Source: Gammaproteobacteria bacterium (lineage in GTDB: Bacteria; Pseudomonadota; Gammaproteobacteria; Steroidobacterales; Steroidobacteraceae). Taken from it: a stretch of 64,000 nt of DNA. The translations under genes and the position numbers were made by a program. Below, one piece after another: positions 7,818 to 18,485 of this stretch (the first letter of the stretch is position 1; each line of letters starts with the position of its first letter). Below the pieces are notes generated by a model. That model saw nothing but the letters and a program-made list of their open reading frames with translations, was not told the origin of the DNA and searched no databases. The stretch lies in contig JANYHD010000011.1 in assembly GCA_025359205.1 (NCBI GenBank), positions 1-64,000 on the forward strand, read 5' to 3'.

Positions 7818-9601
7818 GCGGCCTGTGCCTGCGCTTCGAGCCAGGCGTCCATCCGCTTTTCGAGCACCGCCAGAGGCAATGCGCCGGCGCCCAGCAACTC
7901 ATCGTGGAAAGCGCGCAGGTCGAAACGATCACCGAGCCGCGCCTGCGCCCGCGCGCGCAGTTCACTGATCTTCATCTGCCCGATCTTGTACGCCAGCGCC
8001 TGCCCCGGCGTTGCGATGTAGCGGTCGATCTCGTTCGTGATGTCGAGGTCTGACTTCGGCGCATTGGCCTTGAAATAGTCGATCGCCTGCTGGCGCGTCC
8101 ACCCTTGCGCGTGCATGCCGGTATCGACCACCAGGCGCACCGCGCGCCACATCTCGTAAGTCTTCTGCCCCATGCGATCGTACGGATCTGCATACAGGCC
8201 CATGTCATAGCCGAGCTGCTCGGCGTACAGGCCCCAGCCCTCGACAAAGGCGGAGTAACCGGCCAGCCGGCGGAACATCGGCTGATCCGGCAGCTCCCGG
8301 GCGAGCGAGAGCTGCAGGTGGTGACCGGGCACGGATTCATGCAGTGTCAGCGGCATCATTTCCCAGATCAGGCGCGTCTCTGGCTTGTACAGGTTGACGT
8401 AGAAACTGCCGGGCCGGCGGCCGTCGGCGGAACCGTCGTTGTAATAGGCCGTAGTCGTGTCGGGCGCCAGGTTGGCAGGGATAGGCACGACGCCGTAGGG
8501 CGCGCGCGGCAGCACGCCGAAGACGCGCGTCAACTCCGGATCGATGCGCTTGGCCAGCGCGCGGTAGGCCATCAGCAATTGCGCGCCATCGTTGTAGTGA
8601 AATTTCGGATCGTTGCGCAGGTAGCTGAAGAAGGCCGGCAGGTCGCCCTGGAAACTGACCTCGACGCGGATCTTTTCCATGTCAGCGTGCAGGCGCACCA
8701 CTTCCTTCAGGCCAATATCGTGGATCTGCGTGACGCTGAAGCTGGTCGTCGTGTGGACGCTGGCGAGGTAGTCGTAGTACGCCTTGCCATCGGGCAGGTC
8801 GCCGGCCGCCACTGAATCGCGGCAGGCCGGCAGGTATTCGACGTTGAAGAAAGACTGGAAGCGCCGCAGGGCGGGCAGCACGACTTCACTCACGGCCGCC
8901 TTCGCCGCGGCGCGGAGCTTCGCCTGGTCGGCTGCCGTCACGTTGGCCGACATGGCTCGGAACGGCGCGTAGTAACTGCTGTCCTCGGGCGTCGCCACCA
9001 GTTGCGCGGCAATCTGCGCGGGCACGCGCTGCATGATCGCCTTGGGCGGCAGCCAGCCGCTGGCCATTCCGAGGCGCATCAGCGCGATGTTCTGGTCCGT
9101 GTAGCGCCCATAGGCCTGCAGGCGCGCGAGCCAGTCGGCGTAGTCCCTGTTGCGCTCGAAGCGCAGCAACTGCAGGGTGCTGTCCGCCAACAGGTGCACG
9201 CCGCCCTGCTGCGTGACCGGCATGCGTTCCTCGTGAAAGCGGAAGCCGGCGATCTTCTCGTCCAGATCACGCAGATAGATGTCGTAGTTCAGCTGGTCGT
9301 CGCTGCTGAGCGCCTTACGATCAATCGCCAGCAACGCGCCGCGCGAGTCGCGCACGGCCTGCTGCCTCGCAGCCAGTGCGGCCGGACTCAGGTCTGGCAG
9401 CTGGTCGTTGTAGCGGTCGTCGCCGACATAGCTGGCAGTGAGCGAATCCTCGCGCAGCTTGCGCTGGTAGTCGGCATCGAAAAGCGCATGTAGCGAGGTC
9501 GCAGCGCCGGCGGCAGGCGCGGCAGGAGCGACCGCAGCGTACGGCAACAGGCAAAGCAGCAGGCGCGGCAGCAACCGGCGCGCCACGGAAAGCATGGGCA
9601 C
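7802..9601 (-). CDS. DUF885 family secreted protein
   Basis: This 599-residue exported protein belongs to the DUF885 family, distant relatives of M32-like metallopeptidases. A signal peptide is visible (RLLPRLLLCLLPYAAVAPAAPAAG). The motif HESVPGHH (421-428) is the family's probable zinc-binding and catalytic segment. Conserved WGLYAEQLG and a C-terminal helical part (LAYKIGQMKI) follow. No substrate is established for most members. It starts 3 bases after the upstream aminotransferase stop and is probably the last gene of a phaE-phaC-aminotransferase-DUF885 unit. Its end overlaps phaC on the other strand by 16 bases. Confidence 0.82.
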   Translation of the reverse strand: MPMLSVARRLLPRLLLCLLPYAAVAPAAPAAGAATSLHALFDADYQRKLREDSLTASYVGDDRYNDQLPDLSPAALAARQQAVRDSRGALLAIDRKALSSDDQLNYDIYLRDLDEKIAGFRFHEERMPVTQQGGVHLLADSTLQLLRFERNRDYADWLARLQAYGRYTDQNIALMRLGMASGWLPPKAIMQRVPAQIAAQLVATPEDSSYYAPFRAMSANVTAADQAKLRAAAKAAVSEVVLPALRRFQSFFNVEYLPACRDSVAAGDLPDGKAYYDYLASVHTTTSFSVTQIHDIGLKEVVRLHADMEKIRVEVSFQGDLPAFFSYLRNDPKFHYNDGAQLLMAYRALAKRIDPELTRVFGVLPRAPYGVVPIPANLAPDTTTAYYNDGSADGRRPGSFYVNLYKPETRLIWEMMPLTLHESVPGHHLQLSLARELPDQPMFRRLAGYSAFVEGWGLYAEQLGYDMGLYADPYDRMGQKTYEMWRAVRLVVDTGMHAQGWTRQQAIDYFKANAPKSDLDITNEIDRYIATPGQALAYKIGQMKISELRARAQARLGDRFDLRAFHDELLGAGALPLAVLEKRMDAWLEAQAQAAQPRT

Positions 9602-9604
9602 GAC

Positions 9605-11011
9605 CTAATGGACCAGCATCGCCGCCGCCTCGGTCAGCGACTGGTCGAAGATCGCCACCAGCTTGTCGACTTCGGCGCGCGTGATGATCAACGGCGGACA
9701 GATCACGATGGAATCGCGCACCGCACGCACCATCAGGCCATTGGCAATGCAGCGGTCGCGCACCACCGGTCCGGCCTTGCCCTCCTTGTCACCGAAACGC
9801 AGGTTGGTGCCGCTCTGGCGCACGATTTCAACGGCGCCGATCAGGCCGAGCGAGCGGGTCTCGCCGACGATCGCGTGCGTGCGCAGCGTCTGCAGGGCCG
9901 CGTTGAAATAGGGTCCGATCTCCTCGGCGACGCGCTTCACCAGGCCTTCGCGCTCGATGATCTCGATGTTGCGCAGCGCGACCGCCGCGCAGGTCGGGTG
10001 GCCCGAGTAAGTGAAGCCGTGGAAGAACTCGCTGTCCTGCTCGCGCAGCAGCTCGATAATCTCGTGCGAGATCACGGTAGCGGAGATCGGCAGGTAGCCC
10101 GAAGACAGGCCCTTGGCCATCGTGATCATGTCGGGGTCGAGGCCGAAGTGCTGGAAGCCGAACCACCGGCCCAGGCGTCCGAAGCCGCAAATCACTTCGT
10201 CGCATACCAGCAGCACGCCGTATTTCTTGCAAATGGCGCCGATCTGCTCCCAGTAGGCGCGCGGCGGGATGATCACGCCGCCCGCCCCCTGCACCGGCTC
10301 GCCGATGAATGCCGCAACCTTTTCGGGCCCGAGCTGGAGGATGCGCTCTTCGAGCGCGTTTGCCGCGCGCGCCGCGAAGGCCGCCTCGCTCTCGCCGAAG
10401 CCCTCGCCAAAATGGTAGGGCTGCATGATGTGCTCGATGCCGGGTATCGGCAGGTCGCCCTGCGCGTGCATCTGCTTCATGCCGCCGAGGCTGGTGCCGG
10501 CGACGGTCGAGCCGTGGTAGGCATTCCAACGGCTGATGAAGATCTTGCGCTGCGGCTGGCCGCGCAGGTCCCAGTAATGGCGCGCCAGGCGGAAGGCGGT
10601 GTCGTTGGCCTCCGACCCGGAGCTGCTGAAGAACACGTGCTGCAGCCGTCCGCCGGTGATGCCTGCGATCTTGGCCGCGAGCTCGACCGTGGGCGCGGTC
10701 GCCGTGCGAAAGAAGGTGTTGTAGAACGGCAGCTGCAGCAGCTGCTCGCGCGCCACGTCCGCAAGTTCGCTGCGCCCGTAGCCGACGTTGACGCACCACA
10801 GGCCCGCCATGCCATCGAGGATCGTGTGTCCGTCGGCGTCATGGATGTAACAGCCTTCCGCATGCGTGATGATGCGGCTCCCGCCGATCTGCTGCATCAA
10901 CCGGTAGTTCTGCTGCGCCGGCAGGTGGTGCGCGAGATCGAGTTCGCGCAGGCGCGCCGTGCTGGTCGGGACCTTCGCAAGAGTCATTGGTCTTTGCGTC
11001 GCTGTAGTCAT
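9605..11011 (-). CDS. Class III PLP aminotransferase (putrescine/omega-amino acid:pyruvate type)
   Basis: This cytosolic PLP enzyme of 468 residues moves an amino group from an omega-amino donor such as a polyamine, taurine or beta-alanine to pyruvate or another keto acid. Visible features are GSE (132-134), the conserved NAYHGSTVAGTSLGG, DEVICGFGR (271-279) and the Schiff-base lysine K300 in TMAKGLSSGYLP. The pattern LDGMAGLWCVNVGYGR is typical of SpuC-like enzymes, but donor specificity cannot be fixed by eye. AAAGGCG precedes the ATG. It lies 27 bases after the class III phaC gene, so it may be read through from the phaE promoter. Confidence 0.87.
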   Translation of the reverse strand: MTTATQRPMTLAKVPTSTARLRELDLAHHLPAQQNYRLMQQIGGSRIITHAEGCYIHDADGHTILDGMAGLWCVNVGYGRSELADVAREQLLQLPFYNTFFRTATAPTVELAAKIAGITGGRLQHVFFSSSGSEANDTAFRLARHYWDLRGQPQRKIFISRWNAYHGSTVAGTSLGGMKQMHAQGDLPIPGIEHIMQPYHFGEGFGESEAAFAARAANALEERILQLGPEKVAAFIGEPVQGAGGVIIPPRAYWEQIGAICKKYGVLLVCDEVICGFGRLGRWFGFQHFGLDPDMITMAKGLSSGYLPISATVISHEIIELLREQDSEFFHGFTYSGHPTCAAVALRNIEIIEREGLVKRVAEEIGPYFNAALQTLRTHAIVGETRSLGLIGAVEIVRQSGTNLRFGDKEGKAGPVVRDRCIANGLMVRAVRDSIVICPPLIITRAEVDKLVAIFDQSLTEAAAMLVH

Positions 11012-11038
11012 GATGAACGCCTTTGTTGTTGACGCCGG

Positions 11039-12109
11039 TCAGCGTCGTTGCAGCCAGTAAGCGATTGCCTGCGGCAGCTCGCGTTGCGAGCGGCCGCTCA
11101 CATACATGCCGATGTGCCCCACTTCCATCCCGAGCGCCATGTAGTCAGCGGTGCCGACCAGCGACTCGAGCGCGAGTGAAGCGGCGGGCGGCACGAGGTG
11201 ATCCTGCTTGCCGTAGATGTTCAGCACGGCCTGGCGGATGTTCTTCAGGTCCACCCTGCGGCCACCGATCTCGAGCGTGCCCTTGAGCAGCCGGTTCTCC
11301 TGGAAGAACCAGCGCGTAAATTCTGCAAATGCCGCACCTGCCTGGTCCGGGCTGTCGAAGATCCACTTCTCCATGCGCATGAAGTTGTCCATCTGCGCCT
11401 GGTCGCCCTCAACATCCAGCAGCTTGACGTACTTCTGCTGCAGCAGGCGGAACGGCATGAGCGACACGTACGCGGCGTTGAGCACTGCGCCCGGCACCAC
11501 GCCGTGGGCGGCCACCAACGCGTCGACGTCGATGCTCTGCGCCCAGCGCGACAACAGGTTGTCCGGTGTCTGGAAGTCGACCGGTGTCACCATGGTGATG
11601 AGGTTGCGCACGCGCTCGGGATGGAGCGCGGCATAGCACAGGCTGAAAGTGCCGCCCTGGCAGACCCCGAGCAGCGTCGCCGCGGGCAGCTGGTGCCGGC
11701 GCAGCACCACATCGAGGCAGCGGTGCAGGTAGCCGTTGATATAGTCGTTCAGGTCGGTGAAGCGATCGGCGCCGTCCGGATAGCCCCAGTCGATCAGGTA
11801 GACGTCGATGCCGAGCTCGAGCAGGCGCCGGATCAGCGAGCGGTCGGGCTGCAGGTCCATCATGTACGGCCGATTGACCAGTGCGTACACAATCAATACC
11901 GGCGGCAGGTTCGCGCTCGGCGCAATCGGTCGGTAGTGATAGAGGGTCAGCTTGTCCTCGTGATGGACGGCGTCCTTCTCCGAGCAGCCAAAGCTGACGT
12001 CGGCCGCGGCTTGCAGCGAGCGCAGCGTGGTGACCATGCGGCCTGGCAGTTCGCCGAGTTCCTCGAGCGCAGCCGCCGGCAGCTCCGCGGGAGTGGGCGC
12101 TTCGGCCAT
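11039..12109 (-). CDS. phaC: Class III PHA synthase catalytic subunit
   Basis: This is the catalytic subunit of the two-component PhaEC synthase, which polymerises short-chain hydroxyacyl-CoA. At 356 residues it is much shorter than class I enzymes and matches class III. C150 in LGVCQGGT, D303 in GKQDHLVPP and H332 in EVGHIGMY fit the known class III triad positions almost exactly. VYALVNRPYMMDLQPDRS is typical of the class. It lies 26 bases downstream of phaE on the same strand, as expected for partner subunits. It is a second, independent polymerase to the class I phaC at 6.1 kb. Confidence 0.93.
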   Translation of the reverse strand: MAEAPTPAELPAAALEELGELPGRMVTTLRSLQAAADVSFGCSEKDAVHHEDKLTLYHYRPIAPSANLPPVLIVYALVNRPYMMDLQPDRSLIRRLLELGIDVYLIDWGYPDGADRFTDLNDYINGYLHRCLDVVLRRHQLPAATLLGVCQGGTFSLCYAALHPERVRNLITMVTPVDFQTPDNLLSRWAQSIDVDALVAAHGVVPGAVLNAAYVSLMPFRLLQQKYVKLLDVEGDQAQMDNFMRMEKWIFDSPDQAGAAFAEFTRWFFQENRLLKGTLEIGGRRVDLKNIRQAVLNIYGKQDHLVPPAASLALESLVGTADYMALGMEVGHIGMYVSGRSQRELPQAIAYWLQRR

Positions 12110-12122
12110 GACCTGGGGCCTA

Positions 12123-12139
12123 CTAGGGCCTGGCCCTAG
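12123..12139. repeat. Perfect inverted repeat across the phaE stop
   Basis: CTAGGGCC (12123-12130) and GGCCCTAG (12132-12139) are separated by one base and include the phaE stop codon (12136-12138 on minus). As RNA it can form a 6-bp stem with a 5-base loop in the phaE-phaC junction. CTAG-containing palindromes are rare in bacterial genomes, which makes a chance hit less likely. Confidence 0.5.
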
Positions 12140-13104
12140 CCCCGCGCTCCGGCGAGTGCGGCCTTCAGTTCCCGCAGTTGCTGGTGGATGCTATTGATTT
12201 CAGCGCGGGTCGGCAGATCGTAGTGCTTCGCCCATTCCTCGAGCAGCTCGCGTTGGGCGCTGCGCAACTCGCTGGTCGCGTTGGTGAGCTCGGCCTGCGC
12301 CTGCACGAAAGCTGTGCCGCGCGCGGCCTGCGCGTACACGCTCTCGGCCGAGTCGACCCACAGATCGTAGATTTCTTTCATCGAGCCGGGTGGGGCGCCG
12401 CTCTTGAGGCCCGGCGCGACGCGCGCGGACAGCTCACGCAGAGCCTGGCCGATGATGTCGCTCCATTGCGTGCCGACCCGCATTTGAGCCTGCGCGCAGC
12501 GGCCGGCGAGCTGCATGAGTCGCTGCCAGGATTCCTGCTGCGCACGCGCAGGCCCGAGCGCGGGCATATTGAATGCACCAGCCGCCCCAGGGAACCCGGG
12601 CATGCTCATGAATGAGGGCATGCCCGGCCACGCGCCGCCACCCATGCCTGGCATTCCGCCCATGCCCGCCATTCCACCCATGCCCGGCATTCCACCCATG
12701 CCTGGCATGCCGCCGCCGAAGCCACCGGCTGCCGGCGCGCCGAATGGCGTGGCCACCCACAGGCCGGCGAACTGCTGCTGGAGCCCGCTGAGGCCCTCGG
12801 TGAAGACCCGGCCACGTTGCTCGGGGTCGGTGATACCCGCCGATCGGGTCACCAGGTCCCAGAGTGAGCGCGACACGCCGAGGTACTGTTCGCATTGCTG
12901 CAGGAAGTGGCGCGCCAGGCCCTCGGCTGCGGCACCAGCGCCTGGCATGGCCGTGCCCGGCATTCCCATACCCGGCATTCCTGTCCCCGGTGCAGCCGCC
13001 CGCGTCCAGCTCTGGCCCAGGTCCGACCACTGGCGCAGCATGTCGGCCTGCGCTTTCTGCATGGCCGCGGCCCAATCGCCAGCCGGGTTCGTGTCTGCTG
13101 CCAT
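12136..13104 (-). CDS. phaE: Class III PHA synthase accessory subunit PhaE
   Basis: PhaE is the non-catalytic subunit that activates class III PhaC. The 322-residue product has the expected N-terminus (WAAAMQKAQADMLRQWSDLGQSW), a central helical region (QRLMQLAGRCAQAQMRVG, KEIYDLWVDSAESVYAQAA) and a C-terminal coiled segment (HQQLRELKAALAG). An unusual Gly/Met/Pro-rich insertion at about residues 128-165 repeats GMPGMG. GGAGG sits 6 bases before the ATG. The gene is divergent from the DUF3014 gene and leads the phaE-phaC-aminotransferase-DUF885 run. Confidence 0.9.
   Translation of the reverse strand: MAADTNPAGDWAAAMQKAQADMLRQWSDLGQSWTRAAAPGTGMPGMGMPGTAMPGAGAAAEGLARHFLQQCEQYLGVSRSLWDLVTRSAGITDPEQRGRVFTEGLSGLQQQFAGLWVATPFGAPAAGGFGGGMPGMGGMPGMGGMAGMGGMPGMGGGAWPGMPSFMSMPGFPGAAGAFNMPALGPARAQQESWQRLMQLAGRCAQAQMRVGTQWSDIIGQALRELSARVAPGLKSGAPPGSMKEIYDLWVDSAESVYAQAARGTAFVQAQAELTNATSELRSAQRELLEEWAKHYDLPTRAEINSIHQQLRELKAALAGARG
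12641..12712 (-). repeat. Four tandem 18-base repeats inside phaE
   Basis: Units at 12641-12658, 12659-12676, 12677-12694 and 12695-12712 share CCCATGCCYGSCATKCCR on the plus strand. Each encodes six residues of the GMPGMG type on minus. The copies differ at only a few bases, so recent expansion is likely and copy number may vary between strains. Confidence 0.85.
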
Positions 13105-13212
13105 ATCGCCTCCTGGGGCCGCTTCAAAAAGGACTTATCGGGCCCTGCTGTTTGTCAGCAATGCGCTACAGTGAAATCATACGCTGTACCGGCTGCGGCT
13201 GAGGAGGCGCTC

Positions 13213-14025
13213 GTGTCCAACAAGGCTATTCCCGTCCTGGCTGCATTCCTGCTGCTGGGGAGCGCTGCCGCGTGGTATTGGTGGCCGCGTATTGCGCCTA
13301 CCGCGGCGCCGCCGCCTACCGTGACAGCGCCGGCCGCCCCGGAGCCCGAACCGGCCATCGCCAACCCGGTGCCCGCTCCGGCAGCGGACGCACCTGTCCT
13401 GCCGGCCCTGGCCGACAGCGACGCCCCATTCAATGCAGCCCTGGCCGCCGTCCCCGGGGCCGGCGGAATCAGCAGCTACTTGCAGCCCGACAATCTCATC
13501 CGCCACATCGTCGCGACCGTCGACAACCTGCCGCGGCACCGCCTGGCGGTGGAATTGCGCCCGCTTAAGCCCACGGCCGGGGCCTTCCTGGTCACGGGCG
13601 GCGACGAACAGTCGACGCTGGACGAACACAACGGCGCGCGCTACGCGCCGCTGGTGGCTCTGCTCGGCCAGCTGGACATGCACGCCGTGAATGGCCTTTA
13701 TCAGCATTTCTACCCGTTATTCCAGCGCGCCTACCAGGACCTGGGCTACCCGCAGGGCTATTTCAATGACCGCCTGGTGAGCGTCATCGATCACCTGCTG
13801 GCGACGCCGCGGCCAGCCGCGCCGCTGCCGCTGGTGCGGCCGAAGGTATTCTGGGAATTCGCGGATCCGGAGCTGGAGGCGCGCTCGGCCGGGCAGAGAC
13901 TGCTGCTGCGCATCGGCAGCGACGCCGCCGCCGTCGTTGAGCGCAAGCTTCGCGAGTTACGCGCGCTGGTGGCGACCGGCCCGGCCGCCGGCCATGCGAC
14001 GGCGCAGCACGCCGCGAACCAATAG
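13213..14025 (+). CDS. DUF3014 domain membrane-anchored protein
   Basis: This 270-residue envelope protein has one N-terminal membrane anchor (AIPVLAAFLLLGSAAAWYWW), an Ala/Pro-rich linker of about 60 residues, and a DUF3014-type domain (ISSYLQPDNLIRHIVATVDNLPR, ARYAPLVALLGQLD, YPLFQRAYQDLGYP, VFWEFADPELEA). The family's function is unknown. The start is GTG 13213, with GAGGAGG six bases upstream. The gene is divergent from phaE and 27 bases before the lipoprotein gene, with which it may be co-transcribed. Confidence 0.83.
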   Translation: MSNKAIPVLAAFLLLGSAAAWYWWPRIAPTAAPPPTVTAPAAPEPEPAIANPVPAPAADAPVLPALADSDAPFNAALAAVPGAGGISSYLQPDNLIRHIVATVDNLPRHRLAVELRPLKPTAGAFLVTGGDEQSTLDEHNGARYAPLVALLGQLDMHAVNGLYQHFYPLFQRAYQDLGYPQGYFNDRLVSVIDHLLATPRPAAPLPLVRPKVFWEFADPELEARSAGQRLLLRIGSDAAAVVERKLRELRALVATGPAAGHATAQHAANQ

Positions 14026-14052
14026 GCCTGCGGACAGTCCATACTGGCCATC

Positions 14053-14727
14053 ATGCGACGTCATTCAACCTGGCGCCAGCTGCCGGTAGGCTGCGCAAGC
14101 GCTGTCGCGCTGGTGTTGACCGCCTGCACCTCGCTGGCCACGCAGCCGAGCACGGCCCAGGTCACGATGGCCGGCGACTGGCAGCAGGACATGGCCGCGA
14201 GCGAGGACTTCGATCGCAAGTTCGTGTCCTTGCTCGTGCAGCAGCGCGAACGGATGCGCCCGAAGCGCAGCCGCGGCAACATGGGTGGCGGCAGTGGCGG
14301 CGACAGCGACGAACGTTCCGGCGTCATCACCCGGATCAATGAACTCGACGCACTGGCCGTGCCGCCCGAGGAAGCCGACAAGGTGCGCACGCGGCTCGTG
14401 GGCGAATTGCGGCCGCCCGCAAAGCTACGCTTCGAGCTCTCGAGCGACGCGGTTGAAATCACCGGCGACACTGAACCGGCGCGGCGCTTCCTGCCCGGGC
14501 AAACGGTCTCGCGCATCGATGTCAGCGGTGCGGCCAGCGTCAGCAGCGGCTGGGACCAGAACGCTTTCGTGGTGCGCGCGAAATACACCAACCGTGGCGA
14601 GCGCAGCTGGCGCTATGAACTCGAGCCAGCCGGCGGCGCGTTGCGCCTGAACTTGGAAGCACAGGATCCGGAGTTCGGCAATTTCAAGCTGCAGACGCGC
14701 TATCGGCGCGCTGCGAATAACCCGTAG
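14053..14727 (+). CDS. Hypothetical lipoprotein
   Basis: This 224-residue exported protein has a lipoprotein signal ending in LTAC (C25). The mature part has a basic/Gly-rich stretch (MRPKRSRGNMGGGSGGDSD, residues about 72-90), then a beta-rich segment with KLRFELSSDAVEITGD and an RYELEPAGGALRLNLE-like end. No catalytic motif is seen. The spacing to the upstream DUF3014 gene suggests a two-gene envelope unit. It ends 7 bases before the stop of convergent glnB. I do not recognise a family. Confidence 0.65.
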   Translation: MRRHSTWRQLPVGCASAVALVLTACTSLATQPSTAQVTMAGDWQQDMAASEDFDRKFVSLLVQQRERMRPKRSRGNMGGGSGGDSDERSGVITRINELDALAVPPEEADKVRTRLVGELRPPAKLRFELSSDAVEITGDTEPARRFLPGQTVSRIDVSGAASVSSGWDQNAFVVRAKYTNRGERSWRYELEPAGGALRLNLEAQDPEFGNFKLQTRYRRAANNP

Positions 14728-14734
14728 GTTGTAG

Positions 14735-16730
<1,996 letters not shown>

Positions 16731-16734
<4 letters not shown>

Positions 16735-17351
16735 GGCTGCTTGCCCGACCACCCTGGCAGGTAGCGCGCCGCCGTTGATTTCGCCAGCGTCACGCCCTCG
16801 CGCACGGCGCGACGCGGCTCGCGGCGCACCATGCGTCCACTGACGCGCGCGCGCAGGAAGTCGGCCCACAGGAATTCCGCAAATGGTGCGGCGGACTTGG
16901 CATAGCCACCGGCCTTGTGCACATCGCCGGCCAGGCTCCGGTACGGATCATCGCCGAGATCCGTGAGGCGGCGGGGCATGTCGCTGTAGTCGCGTCGCCT
17001 GCCCTGCGCATCGAAGGGATGCGCCCAGGCGCGGAATTCCATGGTGCGCCAGAACACCTCGGACTCCAGCCATGACAGGTCATCCTGCAGCGCGATCCAG
17101 ACCTGTCCGACTCCTTCCTCGATCAGCGCCAGCCCGAGGTGATGATGATCGATGATGTGAAAACGCTGCCCCGGCCCAAGCACGGCCGGAAACACCTGCT
17201 GCTGCAGCGTCTCGCGCCGCTGCTTGCGGCCGAGCGCAGCCCACTCGCGGCGCTTGCGCGCGACTTCCACGAGTCCGACCGACATCTGCGTCGGGCGCAG
17301 CCGCTCCGGCGCCTCGCTGGCCAGGTGATGATGATGTACTTCGGGCCACAT
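16731..17351 (-). CDS. ParB-like (ParBc_2) nuclease-family protein
   Basis: This 206-residue protein resembles the putative ParB-like nuclease family (ParBc_2) rather than chromosome-partitioning ParB: no helix-turn-helix is seen. Evidence includes FHIIDHHHLGLALIEEGV (about residues 64-81), WRTMEFRAWAHPFDAQGRR and DDPYRSLAGDVHKAGGYAKS, with FAEFLWADFLRARV near the end. The N-terminus is His-rich (EVHHHHLA). Function is unproven. It overlaps the SulP gene by four bases, so the two are probably translated together, an odd pairing. It is divergent from the EamA gene. Confidence 0.72.
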
Positions 17352-17575
17352 GGGCTGGATCCTCCGCTCACGGTCGCGCAGCTGCGCTAGCGCCGGCAGT
17401 TTACGACGCTGGCCGCCAATTGCCTTGCCGACGATGCCGGGCGCAGAATGCGCCGGCTTGACGCCTTGCAGCCCCCAGACTTTCCGGATTCCCTACCACC
17501 CTGCCGCACCGTAGCCGCCTCGCATTCATTCTGGCCCTGCTCGCGGCCCTGTGCTGGGGGCTGCTGCCGCTGGCC

Positions 17576-18460
17576 TTGCACATGGTGGTGCCGGTGCTCG
17601 ACACCTGCACCATCACCTGGTGCCGCTTCCTGGTCGCGGGCCTGGCCATAGGCCTGTTCCTGGCGCGGCGCGGCGCCCTGCCCCGTCCGTGGCGGCTCAC
17701 GCGGCCGCTGCTAGCGCTGCTGGCGGTGGCCATCGTCGGCATCACGCTGAACTACACGCTGTTCGTAGTGGGCTTGCAGCTGAGCTCGCCCGAGACCAGC
17801 CAGGTGGTCGGACAGTCAGCGAGCCTGTTCCTGCTGCTCGGGGGCCTCGTGGTGTTCCGCGAGCGCTTCAGCCGTGTACAGTGGCTGGGCGCGGCGCTGC
17901 TGATCGCCGGGCTGGCGCTGTTCTTCAACCGCCGCCTGCCACTGCTGTTCGTCGGCGGCTCGAAGCTGGGACTCGGCGTATTGCTGCTGCTCGTGGGGTC
18001 GCTCTGCTGGGCCATCTACAGCCTGGCACAGAAGCGGCTGCTGCGCGAATGGACTTCGCCACAGCTCCTGTGCCTGCTATTCATCGGCGGTGCGCTGCTG
18101 CTCACACCGCTGACCCACCCGGAAAAACTGCGGCTGCTGACAGTCGCACAAGGATGGGCGCTGGCGTTCTGCTGCTTCAACACGCTGGTGGCCTATGGCG
18201 CATACGCCGAGGCCATGCACCTGGGCGAAGTGGCGCGCGTCAGCGCCACGGTCGCGGTCTCGCCGCTGTTCACCTCGGCCGCCACATTGCTGGCGGCCGG
18301 CCATCTCTTGCCCGACCTGGTGCCCGAAATACCCAACGTTCTGACAATGATCGGCGTGGCTGGCGTGGTCGGCGGCTCGGCCCTGTGCGCCTTGGGATCC
18401 ACGAATCGGCCCCGACCCGCGCCTGCGCCTGCGCCCGTTTCGGGGCCATTTAAACCATAA
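17576..18460 (+). CDS. EamA family (DMT) exporter, 5' end uncertain
   Basis: This inner-membrane drug/metabolite transporter has two EamA repeats and about 9-10 hydrophobic segments. From TTG 17576 the product has 294 residues, but a further, clearly family-like first helix (LAFILALLAALCWGLLPLAL) is encoded in the same frame upstream of that codon, open back to a stop at 17459-17461. No ATG, GTG or TTG lies in that stretch, only CTG (for example 17501) or ATT. An ATG at 17448 is in another frame. Either a rare start is used or a single-base change has broken the 5' end. The Pro/Ala tail at the C-terminus is low complexity. Substrate unknown. Confidence 0.75.
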   Translation: MHMVVPVLDTCTITWCRFLVAGLAIGLFLARRGALPRPWRLTRPLLALLAVAIVGITLNYTLFVVGLQLSSPETSQVVGQSASLFLLLGGLVVFRERFSRVQWLGAALLIAGLALFFNRRLPLLFVGGSKLGLGVLLLLVGSLCWAIYSLAQKRLLREWTSPQLLCLLFIGGALLLTPLTHPEKLRLLTVAQGWALAFCCFNTLVAYGAYAEAMHLGEVARVSATVAVSPLFTSAATLLAAGHLLPDLVPEIPNVLTMIGVAGVVGGSALCALGSTNRPRPAPAPAPVSGPFKP

Positions 18461-18485
18461 CGGCCGAGGGCCAGTCCAAGCAGGC

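Noticed and set aside
9608-11032. 474-codon plus-strand frame opposite the aminotransferase
   Set aside because: It is the shadow of a gene with all PLP motifs; no signal of its own.
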